Shown here in pieces: positions 19,016 to 29,990 of a stretch of 64,000 bases of DNA (the stretch's first letter is position 1; each line of letters starts with the position of its first letter). The position numbers and the translations under genes were made by a program. Source of the DNA: Vibrio sp. 10N (GTDB taxonomy: Bacteria > Pseudomonadota > Gammaproteobacteria > Enterobacterales > Vibrionaceae); assembly GCF_036245475.1 (NCBI RefSeq), contig NZ_BTPM01000001.1, positions 1,488,001 through 1,552,000 on the forward strand, in the 5' to 3' direction. Below the pieces are notes generated by a model that ran no database searches, was not told where the DNA came from, and worked only from the letters and a program-made list of their open reading frames with translations.

Positions 19016-20311
19016 ATGGATATATTGATTCTTTTTGGCCTAATAGCGCTCAACGGTTTGTTTGCCATGTCGGAAATTGCGTTGGTGGCAGCGAAAGGCA
19101 GCAGACTGCGTACGCTAGCTGAGCAGCATAGGGCGGCGCAGGTGGCGCTCAAACTCAAAGATGATCCCACCATTTTTCTCTCTACTATCCAAATCGGGAT
19201 TACTGCCATCGGTATTCTAAGTGGCATTTGGGGTGAGGCAGTATTATCTGCTCCTATCATGCACTGGTTAGTCAGTGTTGGCATGGAGCAAGAGTTAGCC
19301 AGCTTGTTGGCGACAACAGGGGTAGTATTACTTATTACCTATTTTGCGATTGTTGTTGGGGAGTTGGTACCAAAACGTGTCGCACAAAATAATGCTGAAC
19401 GCATTGCGGTTATTGTTGCCTATCCAATCCACGGATTGTCTATTGCCACTAAGCCGTTTGTGTTGTTGCTGACGCTATCGACCAATCTGATGCTAAAACT
19501 GCTTGGACAAAACAGTGGTAATGGTGACGCTGTCACAGAGGAGGATATCGTTGCTCTTGTTAAAGAAGGATCAGAATCCGGGGTGATTGAACATCAAGAG
19601 CAAGAGATGATCGCCAACTTGCTTCAGCTTAATGATCGAATGGCGACTTCGTTAATGACACCAAGATGCGATATTCATTATCTCGATATTGAGCAACCAT
19701 TGGCGCAAATCCTTAAAGATCTCCGTCAAACCAAACACTCGGTATGGCCTGTATGTCGTGGAGGGTTAGACAACCTTATCGGCACTATCTCGTCTAAAGT
19801 GCTACTTGATGAGTACAGTGAACTGTCGATTGGCCGTTTGGTAAAACTGCTACGCAAACCTAAGTTCGTACCAGAATCGATGAAAGGATTGCCCCTGCTT
19901 AGTTACATGCAGCAAACCAGCAGTGAAATGACTTTTCTGGTAGATGAATATGGGGATATTCAAGGTCTAGTGACTCACCATGATTTGCTCACGTCTATTG
20001 CGGGTGAGTTGGCTATGACGACTCAGCATATCTGGGCACGAAAGTGCAGAGATGGTAGCTGGCAATTGGATGGGCTCATTCCAATTGCTGTGTTCAAAAG
20101 TAAGTTAAATATCAATGATCTAGAAGGTGAGGACACCGAAGGTTATCAAACCTTAAATGGTTTCTTAACTTGGCTTGCTGGACGTTTACCGGCGGAAGGA
20201 GAGGCTATTTATTATCAGCGGTTTGTGTTTGAGGTCATGGCGGTGAAAAACAATCGCATTACGCAAGTGAAAGTGCATGAAGTGGTGCTGGAACAAGAGA
20301 GCGAGCACTAA
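19016..20311 (+). CDS. CNNM/CorC-type membrane protein with CBS domains (hemolysin-like family, UPF0053)
   Basis: The product has an N-terminal CNNM transmembrane domain (first 190 residues, beginning LILFGLIALNGLFAMSEIAL), a pair of CBS domains (about 205-330, with SLMTPRCDI at their start) and a C-terminal CorC/HlyC domain. Relatives include E. coli YtfL (PaeA), for which polyamine or cation efflux has been proposed; 'hemolysin' in the family name is historical. I choose the ATG at 19016, preceded by GGAA and directly starting the first membrane helix; an upstream ATG at 18983 would add 11 residues and has only a weak site. Metal or polyamine transport is inferred. Confidence 0.85.
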   Translation: MDILILFGLIALNGLFAMSEIALVAAKGSRLRTLAEQHRAAQVALKLKDDPTIFLSTIQIGITAIGILSGIWGEAVLSAPIMHWLVSVGMEQELASLLATTGVVLLITYFAIVVGELVPKRVAQNNAERIAVIVAYPIHGLSIATKPFVLLLTLSTNLMLKLLGQNSGNGDAVTEEDIVALVKEGSESGVIEHQEQEMIANLLQLNDRMATSLMTPRCDIHYLDIEQPLAQILKDLRQTKHSVWPVCRGGLDNLIGTISSKVLLDEYSELSIGRLVKLLRKPKFVPESMKGLPLLSYMQQTSSEMTFLVDEYGDIQGLVTHHDLLTSIAGELAMTTQHIWARKCRDGSWQLDGLIPIAVFKSKLNINDLEGEDTEGYQTLNGFLTWLAGRLPAEGEAIYYQRFVFEVMAVKNNRITQVKVHEVVLEQESEH

Positions 20312-20331
20312 AACCTGAGACGATTGAAACA

Positions 20332-20368
20332 AAAAGCCCTGCAAGTATCGAACTGTGCAGGGCTTTTC
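20332..20368. terminator. Bidirectional terminator between the CorC-like gene and cydC
   Basis: A 12-base perfect stem AAAAGCCCTGCA with a 12-base loop lies between the two convergent stop codons, with T or A runs on both sides. Confidence 0.88.
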
Positions 20369-20384
20369 TATTTAGGCGAACGGA

Positions 20385-22106
20385 TTACAAAGTTTGGTGC
20401 AGTTGGAAGTATCGACCTTTACGACTGAGCAGTTCAGTATGATGGCCGAGCTCAAGTATTTCACCATCTTCGAGTAAACATACCTGATCGAACGATTCAA
20501 GACTCACCAAGCGGTGGGTAATAAACACCACTGTTTTACCTACAAACTGGCTCTCGAACAGCGCCATTATTTGTTGTTCGGTTTTCTTATCGAGTCCTTC
20601 TGTCGGTTCATCTAACAGCAGGATTGGTGCGTCATGAAGTAGGGCACGAGCAATACCAATACGTCGCTTTTCACCCCCTGATAGCTGGCGTCCACCTTCA
20701 CCTAACCACGCATCTAAGCCAGTGTTCTCAGTTAAATGACCAAGGTCGACTTTGACCAGCGCAGCATTGAGCTCTTCATCACTGGCATTTGGTTTAGCCA
20801 TGGATAGGTTGTCACGCAAGGTTCCATTGAGGACATCCACTTTTTGACTAACAACGCTGGTGGATTGACGAAGCTGAGCTTCGCTCCACGACTGAATATT
20901 CTCGCCAGCGAGTTCAATGGAACCTTTTTGGACATCCCAGTAACGTGTGATGAGCTGAAGTAGGGTTGATTTACCTGAACCTGTTTGACCTACGATGGCC
21001 AACTTGTGACCAGCAGGCACCTCTAACTCAATATCTCGAAGCGCCATTTGATTAGCACCAGGATAGCTAAAGCTGGCATTATTTAATTTAACTGAATAAG
21101 CGTTGCTATGCGTGACGTCTTGTTCAGGGAAAGTCACATCCGGTTTAGCGAGAATGACTTCGTTCAAACGTCGGGCTGAGGTGAGGGTTTGCCCCAAATA
21201 TTGGAATGCACCAGCAATTGGCATAAGTAGTTCAAAACTGGCCATGGTGGCAAACGCCATCAAGGCGATCAGTGGATCTGGCTGATTACCGCCGACACCG
21301 TCTGCTGCCAGCCACAACATCAAAATAAGCAGCCAACCATTAGCAAGGATAAGCAAGCCTTGAGCAAGTCCGGAGATCTTCGCGTGAATAAACTGGTTCT
21401 TTAGCAGCTCATCCTGAGCACTCAGAATGGCTTGGCGATAGCGTGATTCAGCACCGAATAGAGTGAGTTCACTGTAGCCTTGTAACCAATCGAGAGTTTT
21501 GATCCTCAAAGCGGCTTTGTTGAGCGTAAGCGCTTGGCCGTTTCTCTTGCCGAGACGATAGAAAACCGTTGGCCAAATTAACAGTAGCAGCATCAGCAGT
21601 GCGCCAAGCGTCAAGCCAAGCGCGGCGTCAAACCAGCAAAGTACCGCGGTTAAACATAAGATGCCAAATGCGCCAACCACCATCGGGCTCACCAGTCGCA
21701 AATAAACATGATCCATAGCATCAACGTCGGCTACCAAACGGTTGAGCATGTCGGCATCACGAATGTTGACGGCTTTGCCAGGGATCAGCGGCGCCAGTTT
21801 CTTAAAGAAAAAGATGCGCAGATCGGTAAGTAGCTTAAAGGTGGCATTGTGACTCACTACTCGCTCACCCCAGCGACCAGCCGTTCTAGCCATAGCCGCA
21901 CCACGAACCCCTGCACCGGGAAGCATGTAGTTAAAGGTTTCTCTAGCGATGGTCAAGCCAGCAACCGCAGAGGCCGAAATAAACCAACCAGAGAGCGTTA
22001 ACAGGCCGATGGAAGCGAACAAGGTACAAAACGCCAACACCATACCAAGTGATAGACCAAACCAGTGCTTTTTATATAACTTCAAATAAGGGAGTAGGTC
22101 ACGCAT
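20385..22106 (-). CDS. cydC: CydC, subunit of the heterodimeric CydDC ABC exporter
   Basis: A 573-residue fused permease and ATPase. Six membrane helices (about 1-310) precede an ABC domain with Walker A GQTGSGKST, signature LSGGEKRR and Walker B ILLLDEP. CydDC is required for assembly of cytochrome bd oxidase; it exports glutathione and cysteine to the periplasm in earlier work, and haem handling has also been proposed. The ATG overlaps the cydD stop by eight bases, so the subunits are translationally coupled in the order cydD-cydC. Ends and length match the E. coli protein (573). Confidence 0.95.
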   Translation of the reverse strand: MRDLLPYLKLYKKHWFGLSLGMVLAFCTLFASIGLLTLSGWFISASAVAGLTIARETFNYMLPGAGVRGAAMARTAGRWGERVVSHNATFKLLTDLRIFFFKKLAPLIPGKAVNIRDADMLNRLVADVDAMDHVYLRLVSPMVVGAFGILCLTAVLCWFDAALGLTLGALLMLLLLIWPTVFYRLGKRNGQALTLNKAALRIKTLDWLQGYSELTLFGAESRYRQAILSAQDELLKNQFIHAKISGLAQGLLILANGWLLILMLWLAADGVGGNQPDPLIALMAFATMASFELLMPIAGAFQYLGQTLTSARRLNEVILAKPDVTFPEQDVTHSNAYSVKLNNASFSYPGANQMALRDIELEVPAGHKLAIVGQTGSGKSTLLQLITRYWDVQKGSIELAGENIQSWSEAQLRQSTSVVSQKVDVLNGTLRDNLSMAKPNASDEELNAALVKVDLGHLTENTGLDAWLGEGGRQLSGGEKRRIGIARALLHDAPILLLDEPTEGLDKKTEQQIMALFESQFVGKTVVFITHRLVSLESFDQVCLLEDGEILELGHHTELLSRKGRYFQLHQTL

Positions 22107-23886
22107 CTAGATTCCCCTTATCTTGGGCTTTGGCGGAGTGGTGTGCTGACAACATGGTTTGGAACAGACCAGACTGTTTAGCTAGCGCATCATAGTTGCC
22201 TTGCTGCTCAATTTGTCCTTGATTCATTACCAAGATGGTATCGACATCTTTAAGTTGAGAAAGCTGGTGAGTGACCATGAGGGTCGTTTTACCGGCCGTG
22301 GAAGCATGGAGGCCTTGAGTCACGAGACGTTCACTCTTCGCATCCAAACTTGCTGTGGGTTCATCAAGTAGCCAGAATCGGCCGTTTTGAACCATAGCGC
22401 GTGCCAATGCTAATCGCTGTGCTTGACCAACTGAGAGACCACCTGAGCGATCCGTTACTTGATAATTCAGACCATGCTTTTCGACAAACTCTGCAGAGAA
22501 AGAGGCCAGAAGTGCATCATTCACTTGCGTATCGCTAACGTTTGGATTACCCAAAGTCACGTTATCTAGAATGGAACCATGCAGTAGCATAGGGTTTTGG
22601 CCGACCCAACTAATGGCATCGCGCCATGTAGACTGGTCAACCTCTTTGAGTTCAATGCTGTTGACTTTGAGTGACCCTTGGTAAGGCAAAAAGCCCAAGA
22701 TCGCATTGATTAGGCTAGTTTTACCTGCGCCGCTAGGGCCAACCAGTGCGGTTGCCTGATTAGCATCGAGAGTAAACGAAATAGGGCCGACCAGTTTAGT
22801 GCCATCTGGGCTAAAAACTTCTAGATCTTCCGCTTGAATGGTCATCGCTTGCTTAGCATCGAGCTTAGTGTCGCCGTTTGGCAGTGCGGGTACTTCAAGC
22901 TCTAGAAACTCGACTATGCTCTCTGCGGCGCCAACTGCTTGGGCTTTTGCGTGGTAAAAAGTGCCTAAGTCACGCAGAGGCTGATAAAACTCAGGTGCGA
23001 GAATTAAGATAAATAGACCTGCGAATAGCGTCACACCCAGACCATAGTGGCCAAAGTTCAGCTCACCGATATAGCTAAAGCCAAAATACACGGCGGTAAT
23101 AGCAATAGAGATCGAGGTGAAAAACTCAAGAACAGCAGAAGAGAGGAACGCGAGACGCAGCACATCCATGGTGCGTTTACGAAAGACTTCTGAAGCGCCA
23201 TGCAGCACTTCGGTTTCTGCTTTGGTGCGGTTGAATAGGCGGATTGTCGTCATCGACTGTAAACGGTCATAAAAGTGACCTGATAAGCGTTGCAGCGCCT
23301 TGAAGTTCTTGCGGTTGGCATCTGCCGCTTTCATCCCCACCAGCGCCATAAACATAGGAACTAAAGGCGCTGTTACTAAGAAAATAAGTCCCGCCGCCCA
23401 GTTGATAGGGAAGACAACAATCAAGATGATAAAGGGAACAGCCACCGCGAGAGACATCTGTGGAAGGTACTTAGAGAAGAAATCTTGCATTTCTTCTACT
23501 TGCTCAAGAACCAGTGTTGCCCAGGTTCCTGCGGGTTTACCTTTGATGTAGCTAGGACCAAGCTGTCTTAGCTTATCGAGTATGAGCTGACGAATATAAA
23601 TTCGGACTTGTTCACCACATTTGAAGCCAGCAATTTCTCTGCCCCATGCACAAGCTGCGCGGCCGGCAACGGCGACCATTAGGCCAGCAAAATGTGGGAT
23701 CAGTTCGTGCTTATCGACGTGATCGATAATGAGTTGATGAAGAATCGTAGCGATCAGTGCGGCTTGCGCAAGAAGGAACAGACTTGAAAGAACGCCGAGC
23801 CCTATTGCAATCATAAGCCAGCGTTTGGCGAGCTTACTTTGCTGTTTGAGCCACTTATTCAAGCTCCGTTGTTTTTTCTTATCCAT
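22099..23886 (-). CDS. cydD: CydD, subunit of the heterodimeric CydDC ABC exporter
   Basis: A 595-residue half-transporter with an N-terminal membrane domain (about 20-320, ending in FYQPLRDLGTFYHAKAQA, a hallmark of CydD) and an ABC domain with Walker A GPSGAGKTS, the variant signature LSVGQAQR and Walker B FWLLDEP. It pairs with CydC in the inner membrane. Both cyd subunits share an operon downstream of trxB; a hairpin between trxB and cydD probably separates the transcripts. In E. coli trxB and cydDC are also neighbours. No structural cytochrome bd gene lies in this window. Confidence 0.95.
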   Translation of the reverse strand: MDKKKQRSLNKWLKQQSKLAKRWLMIAIGLGVLSSLFLLAQAALIATILHQLIIDHVDKHELIPHFAGLMVAVAGRAACAWGREIAGFKCGEQVRIYIRQLILDKLRQLGPSYIKGKPAGTWATLVLEQVEEMQDFFSKYLPQMSLAVAVPFIILIVVFPINWAAGLIFLVTAPLVPMFMALVGMKAADANRKNFKALQRLSGHFYDRLQSMTTIRLFNRTKAETEVLHGASEVFRKRTMDVLRLAFLSSAVLEFFTSISIAITAVYFGFSYIGELNFGHYGLGVTLFAGLFILILAPEFYQPLRDLGTFYHAKAQAVGAAESIVEFLELEVPALPNGDTKLDAKQAMTIQAEDLEVFSPDGTKLVGPISFTLDANQATALVGPSGAGKTSLINAILGFLPYQGSLKVNSIELKEVDQSTWRDAISWVGQNPMLLHGSILDNVTLGNPNVSDTQVNDALLASFSAEFVEKHGLNYQVTDRSGGLSVGQAQRLALARAMVQNGRFWLLDEPTASLDAKSERLVTQGLHASTAGKTTLMVTHQLSQLKDVDTILVMNQGQIEQQGNYDALAKQSGLFQTMLSAHHSAKAQDKGNLDA

Positions 23887-23933
23887 GTAGAAGGCTTAAT
23901 GAGTATTATTATTAGTAGAACCAGCGATTATAC

Positions 23934-23967
23934 AAAAAGAAACCCAGAGGGGGTACCTATGGGTTTT
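23934..23967 (-). terminator. Probable terminator of trxB
   Basis: On the minus strand GAAAACCCA pairs with TGGGTTTC around a 14-base loop and is followed by TTTTT, about 40 bases after the trxB stop and ahead of cydD. Confidence 0.65.
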
Positions 23968-24008
23968 CAATTTTCGATATTGGTATGCTGATAGGAGATG
24001 AGAACGAC

Positions 24009-25485
<1,477 letters not shown>

Positions 25486-26145
25486 ATGATGCTACACACC
25501 AGTGAAAGTACCTTACATCTTACTAGTCTCAGTGGCCGCGCTATTGAGCAGCTTGCGCCAACATTTTCCACCCTACCCAACACTCAGCATGCGGATGGAC
25601 AATATCGTTTACGCCGCTACTCGGTCATACAACATCTTGATGGAAAGATCGTCGATACGGGTGCGAGCAGCTTTGTACAGTCAGAGCACTATAACCACTT
25701 TCAAGGGGATGTAGTGAGGCAGTTTGAACCTGTTCTTGAATCGACGCTACAAAGCGATGCGATGGGTGAGCTGGTGTCTTTGTTTGTGGCGACGAATGGC
25801 TTACCTAATGGACAAGAGATTGAGATTCACCAGATCCGTATCGCGGCGGTCTATGATGAAACCGAAGTCGCACCGGAAGGTGTGCACCAAGATGGGTTTG
25901 ATCATATTGCGCTTGTCGGGGTAGGTCGTCAGAACATCAGTGGTGGTGAAATCATGCTCTACAACAACCATGATGAAGCGCCGTTTTTCAAGAAAGTACT
26001 TGTTGATGGTGAAGTGGCAATTCTAGACGATGCGCGTTTGTGGCATAACGCCAAGCCTATTCGCTGCGTCGATGAGCAGAGCGAAGGTTACATGGATGTA
26101 TTTGTATTGACTGCAAAGGGAGCAAAACATGCACTTCACTCCTGA
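25486..26145 (+). CDS. 2-oxoglutarate/Fe(II) dioxygenase of the isoleucine-dioxygenase-like family (PF10014 type)
   Basis: The 219-residue protein looks like the 2OG-Fe_Oxy_2 family that includes Bacillus L-isoleucine 4-hydroxylase. The metal triad is visible as His134-x-Asp136 (GVHQDG) and His187 (LWHNAKP), with Arg193 placed to hold 2-oxoglutarate. It should hydroxylate a free amino acid or related small molecule; which one cannot be told. The real start may be the second ATG (25489), which has the better spacing to AAAGGAG. It overlaps the next gene by 17 bases, so the two are cotranslated and probably act on one pathway. No signal peptide: cytoplasmic. Confidence 0.8.
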   Translation: MMLHTSESTLHLTSLSGRAIEQLAPTFSTLPNTQHADGQYRLRRYSVIQHLDGKIVDTGASSFVQSEHYNHFQGDVVRQFEPVLESTLQSDAMGELVSLFVATNGLPNGQEIEIHQIRIAAVYDETEVAPEGVHQDGFDHIALVGVGRQNISGGEIMLYNNHDEAPFFKKVLVDGEVAILDDARLWHNAKPIRCVDEQSEGYMDVFVLTAKGAKHALHS

Positions 26146-27352
26146 TGAAGCGCGCCGTCAGTTCACGGCTCTAAATCAAAAACACAATGATAAACCAGTG
26201 GTATTTTTGGATGGCCCGGGCGGGTCACAAGTACCTCAGAGTGTGTTGCGTGCGATGAATGAGTATCTTGGTGCTTACAACTCTAATCTTGGCGGGCATT
26301 ATTTTTCCAGCAAGCACACAGTTGAGCTAGTCGGGCTAGCAAGAGCTTGTGGTCGTGATTTCGTGAATGCGCCGAGTGCAGACAATATTGTGTTTGGCGC
26401 TAATATGACATCGCTGACCTTTCAGTTGAGCCGTGCGATTGCTAGAGAGTGGCGCGAGGGCGATGAAGTGATTGTCACTGCGCTCGATCACTATTCAAAC
26501 GTCTCTAGCTGGGAGCAAGCGGCAGAAGATAGAGGTGCAGTCGTTAAACAAGCGAAGGTGAATACTCAGGATTGTTCGATGGACTTGGAGCATTTTGAAT
26601 CTTTGCTATCAACTAAAACCAAGCTGGTTGCGGTAACGTATGCCTCAAACACCACAGGTACGATTACCGATATCAAACGTATTGTTGAGTTGGCGAAGCA
26701 ATACGATGCGGCGGTTTATGTTGATGCGGTGCATTATGCACCTCACAACCTTATTGATGTACAAGCGTTAGGTTGCGACTTTTTGGTTTGCTCAGCTTAC
26801 AAATTCTTTGGCCCCCATTTGGGAGTGGCATACATCAGCTCTGATTGGTTGCAGACACTAAGACCTTATAAAGTTGAACCAGCAACAGACATTGGCCCCG
26901 GAAGGTTTGAAACGGGTACGCAGAGTTTTGAGGCGCTAGCAGGTTTTATCGCTGCGGTAGAGTACTTGGCATCTTGGGGTGAGGGTACATCACTTCGAGC
27001 GCAGCTAACGAGTGCGTTTGAAGCGATGGGTAAACATGAAGAGCTATTGAGTCGCTACTTTTTGCAACGTTTGTCTCAAGCCGAGGGCTTAACACTCTAC
27101 GGTAGTCAAGAAAGCAGCCATACAGTGAGAACTCCAACGTTTGCCCTGCGTTCAAATACACACACGCCAGAGCAGCTCGCGAGGGCACTCGGTGAGCAGA
27201 ACATCTGTGTCTGGAATGGTCACTTTTATGCTCTAGGTCTTGTTAGACAACTTGAGTTAGAGGAGAAAGGGGGCGTGTTGAGAGTTGGCTTTATGCACTA
27301 CAACACCTTAGAAGAAGTCGACTATTTCTTTGATGCACTCGAATCCCTTTAA
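26129..27352 (+). CDS. Cysteine-desulfurase-like class V PLP enzyme
   Basis: A 407-residue class V aminotransferase-fold protein of the cysteine desulfurase-like group. Present are the N-terminal FLDGPGGSQVP, the cofactor pocket His121 (ALDHYSN), Asp199 and His202 (VDAVHYAPH) and the Schiff-base Lys225 (SAYKFFGPH). True desulfurases have a mobile-loop cysteine in a RxGxxC motif; here that region reads NICVWNGHFYALGL, with one Cys in a different context, so persulfide chemistry is doubtful. A lyase, aminotransferase or desulfurase role on a hydroxylated amino acid is possible, given its 17-base overlap with the dioxygenase. Its ATG lies inside the upstream gene behind AAAGGGAGCAAA. Confidence 0.82.
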   Translation: MHFTPDEARRQFTALNQKHNDKPVVFLDGPGGSQVPQSVLRAMNEYLGAYNSNLGGHYFSSKHTVELVGLARACGRDFVNAPSADNIVFGANMTSLTFQLSRAIAREWREGDEVIVTALDHYSNVSSWEQAAEDRGAVVKQAKVNTQDCSMDLEHFESLLSTKTKLVAVTYASNTTGTITDIKRIVELAKQYDAAVYVDAVHYAPHNLIDVQALGCDFLVCSAYKFFGPHLGVAYISSDWLQTLRPYKVEPATDIGPGRFETGTQSFEALAGFIAAVEYLASWGEGTSLRAQLTSAFEAMGKHEELLSRYFLQRLSQAEGLTLYGSQESSHTVRTPTFALRSNTHTPEQLARALGEQNICVWNGHFYALGLVRQLELEEKGGVLRVGFMHYNTLEEVDYFFDALESL

Positions 27353-27363
27353 ACGTCCCTAGA

Positions 27364-27390
27364 AAACAGCCCGCAATATGCGGGCTGTTT
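27364..27390. terminator. Bidirectional terminator after the dioxygenase/PLP operon
   Basis: A perfect 12-base stem AAACAGCCCGCA with a three-base loop lies between convergent stop codons. Confidence 0.88.
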
Positions 27391-27406
27391 GATTTGAATG
27401 TGACTA

Positions 27407-28237
27407 CTAGGCGTCGGCACTCACTTCTACTTCATAAGAAGTGAACTTACGAATGTTAATCACACCAGTATCTAGAATGAGATATTGGCCTTTAATGCCC
27501 TGAAGAACGCCGCTTACAACCGGCTCTTTATCAAAGTTATGTGACGTTATTTTCGTTGGATGCTGCTCAACTGGATAGCTCAGTGGCGTGATAGCTTCGT
27601 CAAGCACTTCAATCGCGTCATCACCATATTGAGCACGAATTTCGTCAATTTTATCTGCGACCAATGGCAGTAGTTGCTGAGCACGTTCAACCAGCTCAAT
27701 AGGTTCACCATCTTGTTTCAGTAGCGTACGCCAGTTGGTTTTATCTGCGATGTGCTTAGCTAATTCCACTTCAATCAAACCTGAGATGTGGCGCGTTTTC
27801 ACTTTAAGAATAGGCAAACCTTGCGTTGCACCTTGGTCAATCCAACGTGTTGGGATTTGCGTGTGGCGCGTAATACCCACTTTTAAACTAGACGTGTTAG
27901 ATAAGTAAACAAAGTGGTCAACCATGCAGTTTTCTTCACCCCACTCAGGCTCGCGACACGTGCCCGCATCGTAATGGCAGGTTTCTGGTTTCATGATACA
28001 CATGTCACAGCTGGCAAGTTTTTTCATACACACAAAGCAGTGACCCTGAGAATAACTCTTCTTGGTCTTCTTACCGCAAGATGAACAAAAGATGTTGCCC
28101 GTATGGGTTAGGGTAATGGATTTCCCCATCAATGGAGTCAGAGCGATTTCTTCATCGCCAACCGGAAGGCGGTACTGAACGGTTGAGTCGAGGGAAGCGC
28201 GCATTTTAGATAGCGTTCCCGAGGCTAATAGTGACAT
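27407..28237 (-). CDS. DUF2797 family zinc-binding protein
   Basis: The 276-residue protein has an N-terminal beta segment, then two Cys pairs CSSC and CFVC (about 52-72), CDMC and a CxxxxxxHYDAGTC cluster (about 77-93), and a further single Cys (ENC). These should bind two or more zinc ions. The central segment VYLSNTSSLKVGITR resembles a GIY-YIG-like nuclease start (Y-x-S ... KVGITR), which I note as a weak likeness. DUF2797 proteins occur in many gammaproteobacteria and actinobacteria; their role is unknown to me. It is monocistronic and convergent with the dioxygenase operon. Confidence 0.8.
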   Translation of the reverse strand: MSLLASGTLSKMRASLDSTVQYRLPVGDEEIALTPLMGKSITLTHTGNIFCSSCGKKTKKSYSQGHCFVCMKKLASCDMCIMKPETCHYDAGTCREPEWGEENCMVDHFVYLSNTSSLKVGITRHTQIPTRWIDQGATQGLPILKVKTRHISGLIEVELAKHIADKTNWRTLLKQDGEPIELVERAQQLLPLVADKIDEIRAQYGDDAIEVLDEAITPLSYPVEQHPTKITSHNFDKEPVVSGVLQGIKGQYLILDTGVINIRKFTSYEVEVSADA

Positions 28238-28301
28238 GACATTACTCTTTTCGTTGTTTTGCTCAGTTTAACAAAATAGAGCCATTGGGTCTTTGTAAAC
28301 A

Positions 28302-29990
28302 TTAATAAAATGGAGTGTGCCAGTAGGTGGTTGCGTGTCCTTTAGCCTTTGCGCGGTACATCGCTTGGTCAGCAACCTTAATTAGATCCTTCGCGTTGGT
28401 GGACGACTCTGGGTACACAGCGACCCCAATACTTAACGACAGGTCATACCCAGAGAGCTTTTCCGAACGCACTAGACTATGTGTGGATTGATGTAGCTTG
28501 CTGCAAATAGAGTGAATCACATCCAACTGTTTAAGGTTGGATAGCACGACAATGAACTCATCTCCACCATAGCGGCAAACAAGATCACTTGAACGCAGGT
28601 TTTTTGACAGTAGCTGGGCAACCCCTTTAAGAAACTTGTCACCCACATCATGCCCTTCTTTGTCATTTACCTGCTTGAAATTGTTGATGTCGATAAACAG
28701 CAAAGCGAAGTGAAGCTGATTTATTCGATGGTGGTTGACTTCACTTTCGAGTTTTTCATAAAAATCTTTTCGATTGGGAAGGTTGGTTAGATCATCGAGA
28801 CGAGCCATTTCTTGAAATTTCTGTTCGGAGTTCTTTAACTGCACATAGTGTGCATTTAAGTTACTTTGTAGGTAATTGAGTGCGCGTGTTAAATCCCCGA
28901 TTTCATCCTGAGCATCGTATTTATATGGTGTGCTTTTTTCTAGGGTAATACGTTTTGCAAATCTGGCGATATTAGTTAGGGGAATCGTGATAAATCGAAA
29001 TAGAGAAAAAGAGAGGACACTAACGATAGCAATCAGAGTTAATGAAGTGAGCCCAAGTGCTTTTGCCGTTTTGTCCATCCACATTCCGCCGATAGTGTCT
29101 TTTTGCTGTAGACCTAGAATGTATTCAGTTGACGTGCTGTGAATCTTAAATATCGCCGGCAGGAAGTATGCGTACTGAAGTCGCTCGCTCTGTTCTCCAC
29201 CATCTATTTCAAAAAAGGTCGCTTGGTTCTCTTCGATAGTCGGTTTGGCTTCGGGGTGATCGATTTGTAGCTTTTCAATCTTTCCTTTTACAAAAGCAAA
29301 TTGCTTTTCACTGTTGGGGTGTAACAAGTAGCTACCATCGGTATTGGCAATGGTCAACATAGTAGGGTTGGACAATAGTTGTGTTGCACCTTTAAGTAGC
29401 CTTTCTACATCGATGGCAATGAGGAGTGACAGCCCTTGGTCGTTGTTTTTCGTCAACGGATAAACAATGAAAATGAATGGCTTAGGATCTGGGTAGGAAA
29501 TTCTATCGTAGTGAGTTGTTACCGACGAGACATAGACTGACCCCTTAGATGCTGCAGTGGCCTCGATAAAGATTGGTATGTGCGATAGAGAGTTAAGCTG
29601 ACTGCGGCTCGCCCGCACAATGTTTCCCGTATTGTCTCGTTCAACGCGAACCAACTCTTGTGCGATAGGCATGCGGCTAACGATCGAGATGCTGGAAAAA
29701 CTTGGGTTGTTATTGAGAAAAGGGTGCACTGTAGTGGCGAGTTGTGCTGCGCCAGAATTGGTTTTTACTTGTTCTCGAACGAGAGAAACGAGCGTTTCGT
29801 TGACGCGCTCTATGTCTTTCAGTTTTTCTTGCAAAGAGCGATACGCAATGTTGGTACTTTGTGCCATCCGCTCTTCAATATTTTTGATGAGCAATGTTTG
29901 TGAGCCTTGATAGCTAAGCCAGGCTATGGCGAAGAAAAACACCAACAGAGAACCGGTTAAAGCGAGGCTTATTTTCGTGGAGAGTCTCAT
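28302..29990 (-). CDS. Membrane diguanylate cyclase with double-Cache sensor, HAMP and GGDEF
   Basis: The 562-residue protein has a first membrane helix (8-28), a large periplasmic region of dCache type (about 30-305), a second helix (311-335), a HAMP domain (335-385) and a C-terminal GGDEF domain with the intact active site GGDEF at 475-479. An allosteric I-site RSSD at 466-469, five residues before GGDEF, is present, so product feedback inhibition is expected. It makes c-di-GMP at the inner membrane. Its ATG overlaps the stop of the PotD-like gene by four bases (ATGA), which points to a binding-protein/receptor pair like NspS-MbaA of V. cholerae; unlike MbaA there is no EAL domain. Confidence 0.92.
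   Translation of the reverse strand: MRLSTKISLALTGSLLVFFFAIAWLSYQGSQTLLIKNIEERMAQSTNIAYRSLQEKLKDIERVNETLVSLVREQVKTNSGAAQLATTVHPFLNNNPSFSSISIVSRMPIAQELVRVERDNTGNIVRASRSQLNSLSHIPIFIEATAASKGSVYVSSVTTHYDRISYPDPKPFIFIVYPLTKNNDQGLSLLIAIDVERLLKGATQLLSNPTMLTIANTDGSYLLHPNSEKQFAFVKGKIEKLQIDHPEAKPTIEENQATFFEIDGGEQSERLQYAYFLPAIFKIHSTSTEYILGLQQKDTIGGMWMDKTAKALGLTSLTLIAIVSVLSFSLFRFITIPLTNIARFAKRITLEKSTPYKYDAQDEIGDLTRALNYLQSNLNAHYVQLKNSEQKFQEMARLDDLTNLPNRKDFYEKLESEVNHHRINQLHFALLFIDINNFKQVNDKEGHDVGDKFLKGVAQLLSKNLRSSDLVCRYGGDEFIVVLSNLKQLDVIHSICSKLHQSTHSLVRSEKLSGYDLSLSIGVAVYPESSTNAKDLIKVADQAMYRAKAKGHATTYWHTPFY

Noticed and set aside
26129..27352. Calling the PLP enzyme a genuine cysteine desulfurase (SufS/CsdA)
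   Set aside because: The mobile-loop RxGxxC cysteine motif is not present.
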